This document shows, in pieces, positions 1 to 8,182 of a stretch of DNA of 64,000 nt. The position numbers and the translations under genes are program-made. The notes under the pieces are model-generated. The model made no database searches. It worked only from the letters and a program-made list of their open reading frames with translations, and was not told the DNA's origin. How positions within the stretch are numbered: position 1 is the stretch's first letter; each line of letters opens with the position of its first letter. Source of the DNA: Clostridium grantii DSM 8605 (GTDB lineage Bacteria; Bacillota; Clostridia; Clostridiales; Clostridiaceae); assembly GCF_900129965.1 (NCBI RefSeq), contig NZ_FQXM01000005.1, forward strand, positions 62,001-126,000, written 5' to 3'.

Positions 1-1
1 T

Positions 2-1048
2 AAATTGGAATTAAATATATTGGAAGACGTATACCCGGCTGGAGATGAAGTTGTTTTAATCTATGAAACAACGGGAAGAATTGTACCAGAAGGAGCTATA
101 CCTATTACTGTTGGAGCAATTGTAGTTAATGTTGAAACAGTATTGAATATTCATAATGCTGTAGTAAATAAAAAAGCAGTAGTGGACACTTATGTAACAA
201 TAACTGGAGAAGTTAATAATCCTATTACTGTTAAAGCGCCTATCGGAAGTAAAGTCATTGATTTAATAAACTTGGCGGGTGGAAGTAAAATAGAAGATTA
301 TGAAATAATAATGGGTGGACCAATGACAGGGAGATTGACCACTTTAAATTCTTATATTACCAAAACTACTAAAGCATTGATAGTTCTCCCAAAAGAACAT
401 TTAGTAATAAATAAACGAAAATTTGATCCTTCTATAGATATAAAAAGGGCCATGTCAGTTTGTTCCCAATGTAGAATGTGCTCTGATTTATGTCCAAGAA
501 ATCAATTGGGGCATGTAATATCCCCACATAAAATCATGAATACTCTTGCAAATGGACTTACAGAGGATATTGATACCTTTACTTCTACAATGCTTTGTTG
601 TGAATGTGGTATTTGTGAAATGTATGCTTGCCATCAGGGGTTAGCACCAAGAAGTTTGATTGCTGAAATGAAATTAAAGTTAAGAGAAAAAGGAATTAAA
701 AATCCTCATAACAATGCACCAATAAATGTGGGAAGAATGAGAGAGTATAGAAAAATTCCTATTGATAGACTTATTGCAAAATTGAATTTAACTACTTATA
801 ATGTCGATGCAAATTTAAGCCCAGATAGATTAAAAGTTAAAAAAGTAGAAATAAATATGAGACAGCATATAGGGGCACCGGCAGTTCCAATAGTAAAAGT
901 TGGAGATGAAGTTTATAAAGGAAATGTGATTGGCATTGTTGATGAAAAGAATTTAGGGGCTTTTATTCATGCTAGCATAACAGGGGTTATTGTTAGTGTG
1001 AGCGAAAATAGTATTTTTATTGAAGCAAGAGGTGATATAAATGGATAA
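2..1048 (+). CDS. pduS: PduS-like flavo/iron-sulfur electron-transfer protein (5' truncated by window edge)
   Basis: The frame is open to the left edge, so the N-terminus lies outside the window; about 348 codons are present, against roughly 450 for full PduS. An SLBB domain (ITGEVNNPITV, then a glycine-rich segment) is followed by two [4Fe-4S] motifs. The first is CSQCRMCSDLCP (nt 461-496) and the second is CCECGICEMYAC (nt 596 on). The C-terminus has a barrel-sandwich-like segment (VGDEVYKGNVIGIV). This order is that of PduS, the RnfC-related enzyme of microcompartments that passes electrons from NADH to cobalamin or other carriers. The last 8 nt overlap the next gene, a PduT-like shell protein, which supports the assignment because PduS and PduT work as partners. 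A plain RnfC is less likely because no rnfD/G/E/A/B follows. The microcompartment substrate cannot be told from this fragment. Confidence 0.85.
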   Translation, partial: KLELNILEDVYPAGDEVVLIYETTGRIVPEGAIPITVGAIVVNVETVLNIHNAVVNKKAVVDTYVTITGEVNNPITVKAPIGSKVIDLINLAGGSKIEDYEIIMGGPMTGRLTTLNSYITKTTKALIVLPKEHLVINKRKFDPSIDIKRAMSVCSQCRMCSDLCPRNQLGHVISPHKIMNTLANGLTEDIDTFTSTMLCCECGICEMYACHQGLAPRSLIAEMKLKLREKGIKNPHNNAPINVGRMREYRKIPIDRLIAKLNLTTYNVDANLSPDRLKVKKVEINMRQHIGAPAVPIVKVGDEVYKGNVIGIVDEKNLGAFIHASITGVIVSVSENSIFIEARGDING

Positions 1049-1589
1049 AGCTATAGGATTAGTTGAATATAAAACAGTAGCAACGGGAATTACAGCTTCA
1101 GATGAAATGATAAAAACAGCCCATGTAGAGCTATTAATGGCTCAAACGGTTTGTCCTGGTAAGTTCATAGCCTTAATTGCAGGGGATTTAAGTGCAGTAA
1201 AAGCTGCAATTGAAGTTGGTAAGTCTAAATATGAATATAATTTAATAGATAGCTTTATACTTGGTAACCCTCATGAATCAATATTTAGTGCAATGAATGC
1301 TACAGCTAAATTTGGTAATTCAGGAGCCTTAGGTATAGTTGAAACTTATTCTGCAGCTACAGCTATAGTAGCAGCAGATATTGCAGCTAAAACGGCAAAG
1401 GTAAATATATTAGAGTTGAGGATTGCAAGAGGAATGGCCGGAAAAAGCTTTGTTTTAATTAGTGGAGAAATTGCTGCTGTAGAAGCTTCAGTGCAAGCAG
1501 CTATTCAAATGGTAAAAGAAGAAGGTATGCTAATAGACATGTCTATAATACCAAATCCGGACCCTAAACTTTGGGAAACTCTTGTATAA
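1041..1589 (+). CDS. pduT: PduT-like tandem-BMC shell protein
   Basis: This 182-residue protein consists of two BMC folds in tandem. The first starts AIGLVEYKTVATG and the second GALGIVETYSAATA, giving a trimeric pseudohexameric shell tile. Cys38 lies in the segment TVCPGKF, the position at which PduT binds a [4Fe-4S] cluster at the central pore. The family length (about 184) matches. The gene overlaps the PduS-like gene by 8 nt and starts with ATG inside it, so the two are probably translationally coupled. PduT is thought to let electrons cross the shell to PduS. The locus therefore ends a redox-active microcompartment operon lying mostly upstream of the window. Confidence 0.92.
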   Translation: MDKAIGLVEYKTVATGITASDEMIKTAHVELLMAQTVCPGKFIALIAGDLSAVKAAIEVGKSKYEYNLIDSFILGNPHESIFSAMNATAKFGNSGALGIVETYSAATAIVAADIAAKTAKVNILELRIARGMAGKSFVLISGEIAAVEASVQAAIQMVKEEGMLIDMSIIPNPDPKLWETLV

Positions 1590-1630
1590 AACAATTAAGA
1601 TAATATGAAATTAACAAAGGGGTGTTTTAC

Positions 1631-2698
1631 ATGAGCTATAAAATGTTGATAATTAATCCAGGGTCTACATCTACAAAAATTGGGGTATATGAAGATGAAA
1701 AACAGATTTTTGAGGAAACCTTGAGACATTCATCAGAAGAAATTGAAAAGTATGATAAGATTTATGATCAATTCGAATTTAGAAAAATTGTTATTTTAAA
1801 CATTCTAAAGGAAAATGGAATTAACATAAAAGATTTAAATGCAGTGGTTGCTAGAGGTGGACTTTTAAAACCAATTGATGGTGGTACTTATGCAGTTAAT
1901 AAAAGAATGATTGAAGATTTGAAAATAGGAATACAAGGACAACACGCTTCAAACTTAGGTGGAATTATTGCAAATGAAATTGCAAGTCTACTAGAAGTTC
2001 CTTCTTTTATAGTAGACCCAGTGGTAGTTGATGAAATGGAAGAAGTTGCAAGAGTGTCAGGTATGGAAGGTATAAATAGAAAAAGTGTTTTTCATGCTTT
2101 AAATCAAAAAGCTGTTGCAAAAAGATATTCCCTAGAAAATAATAAAAATTATGAAGAACTAAATTTAATTGTAATACATATGGGGGGAGGAGTTTCTGTC
2201 GGCATTCATAAAAACGGGAGAGTTGTGGATGTAAACGGAGCTATAGACGGAGATGGTCCATTCTCACCAGAAAGAAGTGGAAGCGTACCTATTGGAGACA
2301 TTGTTAATATGTGTTTTAGTGGAAAATATACAATTGATGAAATAAATAAAAAGATTGCCGGTAAAGGTGGTATAGTATCATACTTAGGTACAAATGATGT
2401 AAGAACAGTTCAGGGAATGGTTGATACAGGGGATGAAAAAGCTAAGCTGATTTTGGAAGCTTTTATATATCAAGTTTCTAAAGAAATTGGAAGTGCATCA
2501 ACTGTACTAAAAGGAAATGTAGATGCTATTATTTTAACTGGTGGCATAGCTTACAGTAAGAATATAACAAGTAAAATTGTTGAGAGTGTAGGTTTTATTG
2601 CACCAGTAACAATTTATCCAGGAGAAGATGAATTATTAGCACTTGCACAAGGAGCTTTAAGGGTTTTAAATGGTAGTGAAAAAGCAAAAGAATATTAA
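1631..2698 (+). CDS. buk: Butyrate kinase
   Basis: The protein has 355 residues, the usual length, in the acetate/butyrate kinase (ASKHA) fold. It catalyses butyryl-phosphate + ADP to butyrate + ATP, the last step of butyrate fermentation. Visible marks are the N-terminal phosphate loop (LIINPGSTSTKIGVY), HMGGGVSVG in the middle, and ILTGGIAYS near the C-terminus. I chose ATG 1631 because AAAGGGG at 1616-1622 is well spaced from it; an in-frame GTG at 1622 lies on the ribosome site. No phosphotransbutyrylase gene is adjacent in the window. The gene lies about 40 nt after the shell gene with no terminator between, so it may be read from the microcompartment operon. A branched-chain carboxylate kinase cannot be excluded. 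Confidence 0.93.
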   Translation: MSYKMLIINPGSTSTKIGVYEDEKQIFEETLRHSSEEIEKYDKIYDQFEFRKIVILNILKENGINIKDLNAVVARGGLLKPIDGGTYAVNKRMIEDLKIGIQGQHASNLGGIIANEIASLLEVPSFIVDPVVVDEMEEVARVSGMEGINRKSVFHALNQKAVAKRYSLENNKNYEELNLIVIHMGGGVSVGIHKNGRVVDVNGAIDGDGPFSPERSGSVPIGDIVNMCFSGKYTIDEINKKIAGKGGIVSYLGTNDVRTVQGMVDTGDEKAKLILEAFIYQVSKEIGSASTVLKGNVDAIILTGGIAYSKNITSKIVESVGFIAPVTIYPGEDELLALAQGALRVLNGSEKAKEY

Positions 2699-2760
2699 AA
2701 TTTATTTTTAGGGATTTATATTAATATATAATAAAAATTATAAGAATTTCTAAAGTATTT

Positions 2761-2797
2761 AAGAGGTGTGCACAAAATTGAGCACACCTCTTTATAA
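2761..2797. terminator. Bidirectional hairpin terminator between buk and the FliB-like gene
   Basis: A perfect 11-bp stem, AAGAGGTGTGC with GCACACCTCTT, flanks a 10-nt loop (2761-2792). It sits between two convergent genes. Confidence 0.85.
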
Positions 2798-2833
2798 TGT
2801 TAAAAGATAAGCTAAATCCTTTCATATTTACAT

Positions 2834-4054
2834 TTATAAAAATATTTTTGCAAACTCCATATTGTCAAATTCATTCTCTTTCAAATTATTCAAAACATCA
2901 GCTAAATAAGTTTTATGATGTTCTATAGTTTTTGAAAAAACTTGTATAAATCTAACTACATTATCAATAGAAGATTCTTTATTAAACAAAAAGATTCCAA
3001 TCAAATAAAATCTAATAAGTGCAAATCTCATTAAAAGCATAATATAACCGTCAAATACTGAGTCTGTTTCTGAAAAAGGGAATAAATCCTTATATATAAA
3101 ATTAACTAAGTAATTTTCGAAAATATAGCTATTATTATTTATGAAATTTTCAAAATAATTATCAAAACCTTCTTTATAAGTTTCTGAATATTTATTTAAA
3201 TCATTTGTATTATTAAAATTCAACCCAGATATAAGCTCTTTAGTATATTCTTGAAAAGAAGTACTGTCAACTTCTTCAAAAACATTTAAATCATCTATAA
3301 GTTTCTTTAATAATGATATTTGAATAGCATAATTTACTATAGGTTTTTCATAGAAATCATTGATTGAATTTATATCATATTCATTAATAAAATTACTCAC
3401 TTCGTTAAAATTATTATCAAGTTTTTCTTCAAGTTCGTCTAAGAAATTTCCTAATATAAAAAATCTTTCACTTAAATCAAATTCTCTGTTTTTTATTATT
3501 TTAATGCTAAAATTTCTGATTTCCTTTATGTACTTTATAGGAAAATTATTAAATTCTTTAGAAGTAGTATCAATATCTCCAGATATAATATGTTTACCTA
3601 AAGTATTTTCACTTTCTTTGAATTGGAGTCCATCTTTTTTTAATAAAAGAATTCTTGCAGCTTCTGGGCAAGCTGTATCAAGAGACATTTCATAATAGTC
3701 ATCAATTTTATTGATAATTCTAGGGAAAGAGGTGCAGACATTTGAAAGATATTCTTCTCCTAGATTAGTGTAGATTACACAATAATTATTTTCGTCTAAA
3801 AAAGGACAAACTTTACCCTCTCTTAACTTAACTTTTCCATAATCTATATCAGCGTTACAATAGGCATCATTATTATGAACGTTCTTTTGAAACATTTTCT
3901 TCATATCTTTGTCTTGAACTTTATAATACTGTCTGAATGTAGTTTTATCAATATCTACATCCCAACCAACACAACAGGTATCTTCACAACTACCCCCTAT
4001 ACACTTAAATTCCTGAACATATAGTGGATATCTCATTTTCACTTTTTTATTCAT
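2834..4054 (-). CDS. fliB: FliB-family protein (putative lysine-N-methylase)
   Basis: The protein has 406 residues. The N-terminus carries a cysteine cluster, Cys18, Cys23, Cys27 and Cys28 (CIGGSCEDTCC), followed by GWDVDID. Further cysteines lie in VCPFLDENNYC and in LSNVCTSFPR. This pattern is that of FliB, linked in Salmonella to methylation of flagellin lysines; the cysteines suggest an iron-sulfur cluster. No flagellar gene is near, so the substrate here is unknown. ATG 4054 is preferred because GGAGG lies 5 nt before it; an in-frame TTG at 4066 overlaps that ribosome site. The C-terminal half is Asn/Phe-rich and not diagnostic. Confidence 0.8.
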   Translation of the reverse strand: MNKKVKMRYPLYVQEFKCIGGSCEDTCCVGWDVDIDKTTFRQYYKVQDKDMKKMFQKNVHNNDAYCNADIDYGKVKLREGKVCPFLDENNYCVIYTNLGEEYLSNVCTSFPRIINKIDDYYEMSLDTACPEAARILLLKKDGLQFKESENTLGKHIISGDIDTTSKEFNNFPIKYIKEIRNFSIKIIKNREFDLSERFFILGNFLDELEEKLDNNFNEVSNFINEYDINSINDFYEKPIVNYAIQISLLKKLIDDLNVFEEVDSTSFQEYTKELISGLNFNNTNDLNKYSETYKEGFDNYFENFINNNSYIFENYLVNFIYKDLFPFSETDSVFDGYIMLLMRFALIRFYLIGIFLFNKESSIDNVVRFIQVFSKTIEHHKTYLADVLNNLKENEFDNMEFAKIFL

Positions 4055-4113
4055 TAGTACCTCCAAACTAATACCGCTGGCAAAAATACTCCAGGCATGA
4101 TTTACTTGAGTAT

Positions 4114-4147
4114 AATATCAAGAATAATATATATTATACTTGATATT
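4114..4147. promoter_or_regulatory. Long inverted repeat in the gap between FliB-like and GH2 genes
   Basis: AATATCAAG (4114-4122) is repeated inverted as CTTGATATT (4139-4147) around an AT core that is itself nearly palindromic. It lies 60 nt upstream of the FliB-like gene and 290 nt before the GH2 gene. It could be an operator for the former or a hairpin; nothing decides this. Confidence 0.4.
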
Positions 4148-4207
4148 TCGGTAAACATCTATACACTGTTAATCCACACCAGGAATATATTATAAAAATT
4201 TTTATTT

Positions 4208-4225
4208 ATACTTTTGTAAAAGTAT
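4208..4225. promoter_or_regulatory. 8-2-8 palindrome upstream of GH2 gene
   Basis: ATACTTTT and AAAAGTAT form a perfect palindrome with a 2-nt centre, 213 nt before the GH2 start. It is a candidate operator. In A+T-rich DNA the evidence is modest. Confidence 0.35.
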
Positions 4226-4312
4226 GAGTAAGTGGTTTCAAGAAACAATTGGTTTTGGGTTAAATTCAAATTTTGTTAAGTGAGCGCCAATAAATACCTG
4301 CAAAAAATTTAA

Positions 4313-4330
4313 ATTGCAATTTAGTGCAAT
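4313..4330. promoter_or_regulatory. 6-6-6 inverted repeat near the GH2 promoter
   Basis: ATTGCA (4313-4318) and TGCAAT (4325-4330) are perfect inverted half-sites with a 6-nt spacer, 108 nt upstream of the GH2 start. This is a plausible dimeric-regulator site. The rest of the gap 4055-4437 shows only A+T-rich sequence and no open frame with a ribosome site. Confidence 0.35.
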
Positions 4331-4437
4331 ATATTTATAGACGAGTCAAATATTTATGATTTACTAGGAATAATAGGAGTTATACAATGACAATATAACA
4401 GTTTTTAGAATTTGAACATTAGTGAAAGGGGATTGCT

Positions 4438-6933
4438 ATGAGAGAAATATATTCAATGAATTATGATTGGAAGTTTTATGACGGGGATATTCAAGATAGA
4501 AGTTTTGATTGTACACATGGAAATGTAAGTAAAAATCCATCATGGATGAAGTCAGGCAATAATGGTGTTGCAAAATGGGGATATCCTGATTTAGATTGGC
4601 AAGATATTGATCTACCACATGATTTTGTATGTGAAAGAGGTGAGTTTTCTGAAACAGCTAGTGCTTCGCAAGGTAGCTTAGTAAAAGGAATTGTATGGTA
4701 TAGAAAAACCTTTGAGCTGAAGAAAGAGGACAGTGAAAAATGTGTAACAATTGAATTTGATGGAATATTTAGAAATTATGAAGTATGGTTAAATGGCCAT
4801 CTTTTAGGTATGGAAATAAGTGGTTATAAAAGTGTATCTTATAATATTGATGATGTATGTAGCTATGAAGATGTGAATGTTATTGCTATTAGAGTAGATG
4901 CAACGGATTGTGAAGGTTGGTGGTATGAGGGTGGTGGTATTTATAGAAACGTTAGATTAGTAAAAACCTCAAAACTTCATGTTGGTCAATGGGGAACCTT
5001 TGTTAAATATACTGTTTTAGAAGAGAGTAAAGCCGAAGTTGTTTGTGATACAACCATATACAATGAATATGATAAAGTAATGGTATTTGATTTAGTGACT
5101 CAAATTATAAATCAAGCAGGTGAAGTTGTAGAAGAAATTAGGAATATAAATTCTATAAAGCCACATAGTCAGCTTGTAGTAATGAATTGTATTAATATGG
5201 ATAAAACAATTTTATGGGATATTGAGGATCCATATCTTTATAAGTTAAATACTTTGATAAAGAAAGACAATGAAATTATGGATTGTTATGAAACAAAATT
5301 TGGTATAAGAACAGTTCATTTTGATAATGAAACAGGTTTTTATTTAAATGGTAAAAATATTAAATTAAAAGGTGTTTGTTGCCATGAAGATCATGCAGGG
5401 GTAGGAGTAGCTGTACCTGATGCATTACATGAATATAGAATTAAACTTTTAAAAGAAATGGGTTGTAATGCTTATAGAACATCTCATAATCCACCCACTC
5501 CGGCACTGCTAGATGCTTGCGATAAACTAGGTATGTTAGTAATGGATGAAACAAGAGTAATGGATACCAGTGAAGAATATGTTCAGCAACTAAAAACATT
5601 AATTAAACGTGATAGAAATCATCCAAGTGTAATATTGTGGTCTCTTGGAAATGAAGAAATGAATATTCATGGAACTGATGTGGGTATAAGAATTTATAAA
5701 CGACTTATAAGAATAGCAAAAAGTCTTGACCCAACAAGAAAAACCACCTATGCAATGAATTGTAATTGGTATGATATTAGTGAATTTAATGAAAGTCATA
5801 ATTTTAGTGTTGAAGTAGGTGGTTTAAATTATAATTTGATGAGAAATTTCAATAAGTATGATACATTACATGAAAAATACCCAGAAATGGTTTTGGTTGG
5901 CACAGAAAATGCTAGTACACTTTCAACAAGAGGATTATATTGTGAAGAACCTAGTTCAAATGATGCTAGTATAACATTTAAATCTTCACATGAGTGCATA
6001 TTTGAAAAAGCACAAAGGAATCAGATTGTAAGTGGGTATGGCGAAGTTTATCCACCTTGGGGTTCTACTCCTATGGAAACATGGACATCTGTTGATACAA
6101 GAGATTTTATGGCAGGGGTATTTATATGGACAGGATTTGATTATCGTGGAGAAACCATTCCGTATAGATGGCCATTTACTGTGTCACATTTTGGGATTAT
6201 GGATCTTTGTGGATTCCCAAAAGATATTTATTATTATTATAAATCATGGTGGACAAATGAAGATACTCTTCATATTTTTCCACATTGGAATTGGGAAGGT
6301 AAAGAAAAAGAATTAATAGATGTTTGTGTATTTAGTAATATGGATTGTGTTGAATTATTTTTAAATGATAAGAGTCTTGGTATAAAAGAGATAACAAAGG
6401 CTGTGAAAGCAACTTGGCAAGTTCCTTATGAAGCAGGAACATTAAAAGCAGTAGGTTATAAAGGTGAAGAAGTAATAATGGTTAAAGAAGTGAAGACAAC
6501 AAAAAAAGCCTCAAAAATTGGTATAACTTCAAATAAAAGTGAGTTATTGGCAAATAAAAATGATGTTTGTATTATTAATATTGAAGCACTTGATGAGGAT
6601 GGTTATTTTGTTCAAACTTCAAACGAATTATTAGAATTTAGCATAAAAGGGGAAGGTAAAATTATTGGCACAGGTAATGGAAATCCCATGAGCCATGAAC
6701 AAGATAAATTGTTACAAAGAAAATTATATCATGGTTTGTGTCAAGTTATAGTACAATCAAATTTTCAAACAGGGGACATTATTTTAACGGTAGAAGGTAA
6801 GGATTTTGAGCAAACACAAATACAATTAAAATCTATAGAAACAAATGAGTTTAAATATGTGGGTAAAGTATCAAAAGATATAGCTTTAGCTAAGATAATA
6901 GGCAGAAGAGATGCTGCAGATGGTTTAGTTTAA
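4438..6933 (+). CDS. Glycoside hydrolase family 2 (beta-galactosidase/beta-glucuronidase type)
   Basis: The 831-residue protein has the GH2 order: sugar-binding jelly roll (about 1-180), immunoglobulin-like domain (about 185-290), TIM barrel (about 290-620) and C-terminal Ig-like modules. The C-terminal modules include the DUF4982-like segment VELFLNDKSLG. The barrel holds RTSHNPP, the acid/base Glu406 in SLGNEE and the probable nucleophile Glu490 in VGTENAS. There is no signal peptide, so it acts in the cytoplasm on imported oligosaccharides or glycosides. Specificity cannot be read from sequence. The start ATG follows AAAGGGG at good spacing. The gene faces a convergent AraC regulator, its likely controller; no sugar transporter is adjacent, which is unusual for a utilisation locus. 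Confidence 0.9.
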   Translation: MREIYSMNYDWKFYDGDIQDRSFDCTHGNVSKNPSWMKSGNNGVAKWGYPDLDWQDIDLPHDFVCERGEFSETASASQGSLVKGIVWYRKTFELKKEDSEKCVTIEFDGIFRNYEVWLNGHLLGMEISGYKSVSYNIDDVCSYEDVNVIAIRVDATDCEGWWYEGGGIYRNVRLVKTSKLHVGQWGTFVKYTVLEESKAEVVCDTTIYNEYDKVMVFDLVTQIINQAGEVVEEIRNINSIKPHSQLVVMNCINMDKTILWDIEDPYLYKLNTLIKKDNEIMDCYETKFGIRTVHFDNETGFYLNGKNIKLKGVCCHEDHAGVGVAVPDALHEYRIKLLKEMGCNAYRTSHNPPTPALLDACDKLGMLVMDETRVMDTSEEYVQQLKTLIKRDRNHPSVILWSLGNEEMNIHGTDVGIRIYKRLIRIAKSLDPTRKTTYAMNCNWYDISEFNESHNFSVEVGGLNYNLMRNFNKYDTLHEKYPEMVLVGTENASTLSTRGLYCEEPSSNDASITFKSSHECIFEKAQRNQIVSGYGEVYPPWGSTPMETWTSVDTRDFMAGVFIWTGFDYRGETIPYRWPFTVSHFGIMDLCGFPKDIYYYYKSWWTNEDTLHIFPHWNWEGKEKELIDVCVFSNMDCVELFLNDKSLGIKEITKAVKATWQVPYEAGTLKAVGYKGEEVIMVKEVKTTKKASKIGITSNKSELLANKNDVCIINIEALDEDGYFVQTSNELLEFSIKGEGKIIGTGNGNPMSHEQDKLLQRKLYHGLCQVIVQSNFQTGDIILTVEGKDFEQTQIQLKSIETNEFKYVGKVSKDIALAKIIGRRDAADGLV

Positions 6934-6948
6934 GAATAGCTACCAGGT

Positions 6949-6984
6949 AAAAGGGGGATGAAGAAATCCCTCTTTTTTTTTTTA
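6949..6984. terminator. Intrinsic terminator after GH2 gene
   Basis: A stem of about 9 bp with one mismatch (AAGGGGGAT with ATCCCTCTT) is followed by a run of 12 T. It lies between convergent genes. Confidence 0.85.
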
Positions 6985-6992
6985 CTTTTCAA

Positions 6993-7823
6993 TTAATGAA
7001 AACCATGTTGTTGTCGAAATTCTATAGGGGATATGCCTTCTACTTTTTTAAATATGGCACTGAAATAACTAGGATCTTTGAAACCAGTTTGAATGCCGAT
7101 ATCTTTAATAGAGGATTGAGGATTCTGAAGTAAAATTTTTTTTGACATAGAAATCCGATATTGATTTAAATAAGTTATTAAGCTTACGGGATTATATGCT
7201 TTAAAAATCCGGCAGATATAATAGGTTGAAATGCCTAAAGCTTTAGAAATATCTTCTAATGAAATATCTTTATCATAATTTTCTTCTAAATAAATGATTA
7301 TTTTTTCAAAGGTCATTTGTTTTTTTGTTTTATGATTATAAGCAGAATTTATTCTTTTGCAATAGCTTAATTTTGTAATCAAAGTATATATTAATATAGA
7401 ACATTCAATATGTTTTTTATTATTGTTTGATTTTAGCATCAGCAAAGATTCCTCAAATATATTAGCAATAGATTTTATGCTACTTAGCTCAAAAACTTCA
7501 TGATTTTCTATATTGAGTTGTTTTAATAATTGAGGAATGTAGGTACCATCAAATACTACCCAATTGATTTTCCATGGTTTGGATATAGAAAAATATTCAT
7601 GAGGTACATTTTTTTCTATAAGAAAAATATTTTTATTTGAAATAATATATTCCTTATTATTAACTATTAATTTACCTTTTCCACCAGAACAAACTAAAAT
7701 TTGATTTTTATCAAAAGTATTATTTCGGATAACATGATCTTGATTTTCTAAAAAACCCAGTTCGCTAATATAGAAAGGTAGATTATATACATCACTATTA
7801 AGTACAGGGAATTCAAATAGCAT
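6993..7823 (-). CDS. AraC-family transcriptional regulator
   Basis: The protein has 276 residues. The N-terminal cupin-like sensing domain contains VCSGGKGKLIVNNKEY and VPHEYFSI. The C-terminal AraC domain has two helix-turn-helix units, ending in the signature GFKDPSYFSAIFKKVEGISP. Such proteins usually activate sugar-use genes on ligand binding, and the convergent GH2 gene is the obvious candidate target. ATG 7823 is chosen because AGGAGG precedes it by 7 nt; an upstream in-frame ATG at 7847 lacks a site. The inverted repeats before the GH2 gene are possible binding places, which is inference. Confidence 0.9.
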   Translation of the reverse strand: MLFEFPVLNSDVYNLPFYISELGFLENQDHVIRNNTFDKNQILVCSGGKGKLIVNNKEYIISNKNIFLIEKNVPHEYFSISKPWKINWVVFDGTYIPQLLKQLNIENHEVFELSSIKSIANIFEESLLMLKSNNNKKHIECSILIYTLITKLSYCKRINSAYNHKTKKQMTFEKIIIYLEENYDKDISLEDISKALGISTYYICRIFKAYNPVSLITYLNQYRISMSKKILLQNPQSSIKDIGIQTGFKDPSYFSAIFKKVEGISPIEFRQQHGFH

Positions 7824-7963
7824 ATAAACACCTCCTGATAAATACATTATACAATATTATAATAATGAGAGAAAGTAGGAAAACTATTACCATAGGCTGC
7901 AAGAAAATATTCTACCGTTGTAGGGAATTTTTTTAAATCCAGTAAATGTATTTTGATTTTCTA

Positions 7964-7991
7964 TTGACAAATAGGTGAATTTAAATATAAT
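7964..7991 (+). promoter_or_regulatory. Strong sigma-A-type promoter for the activase gene
   Basis: TTGACA (7964-7969), a 16-nt spacer and TATAAT (7986-7991) are full consensus. The predicted transcript starts near 7998, leaving a leader of about 185 nt before the GTG start. Confidence 0.85.
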
Positions 7992-7997
7992 AAATTA

Positions 7998-8182
7998 AAA
8001 TACTTAATATGTTTCTTAGTTGTAAAATTTCTATAGTATCATATAAAGTAGTAGCTATTAAAAAAAAATGTATTTACAATAGTAATTATATATGAAAATA
8101 TTATATTCAAAGATTATATTATAAATATTATATGTATTATATATAGCAAATAGTTTCTGAAAGAATTAGGGAGGATGCGTTA
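7998..8182 (+). other. Long A+T-rich untranslated leader, no recognised element
   Basis: This stretch between the predicted transcription start and the activase start codon has no credible open frame. I could not match it to a known riboswitch class. It ends in a good ribosome site (GGGAGG). Several AT-only palindromes near 8100-8150 are probably compositional. Confidence 0.4.

Noticed and set aside
7900..7940. Hairpin CTAC/GTAG followed by T run, as a terminator
   Set aside because: The stem is only 4 bp plus weak pairs, and no gene ends before it on that strand.
8090..8160. AT-only palindromes in the activase leader
   Set aside because: Composition alone explains them; no C/G-anchored stem.
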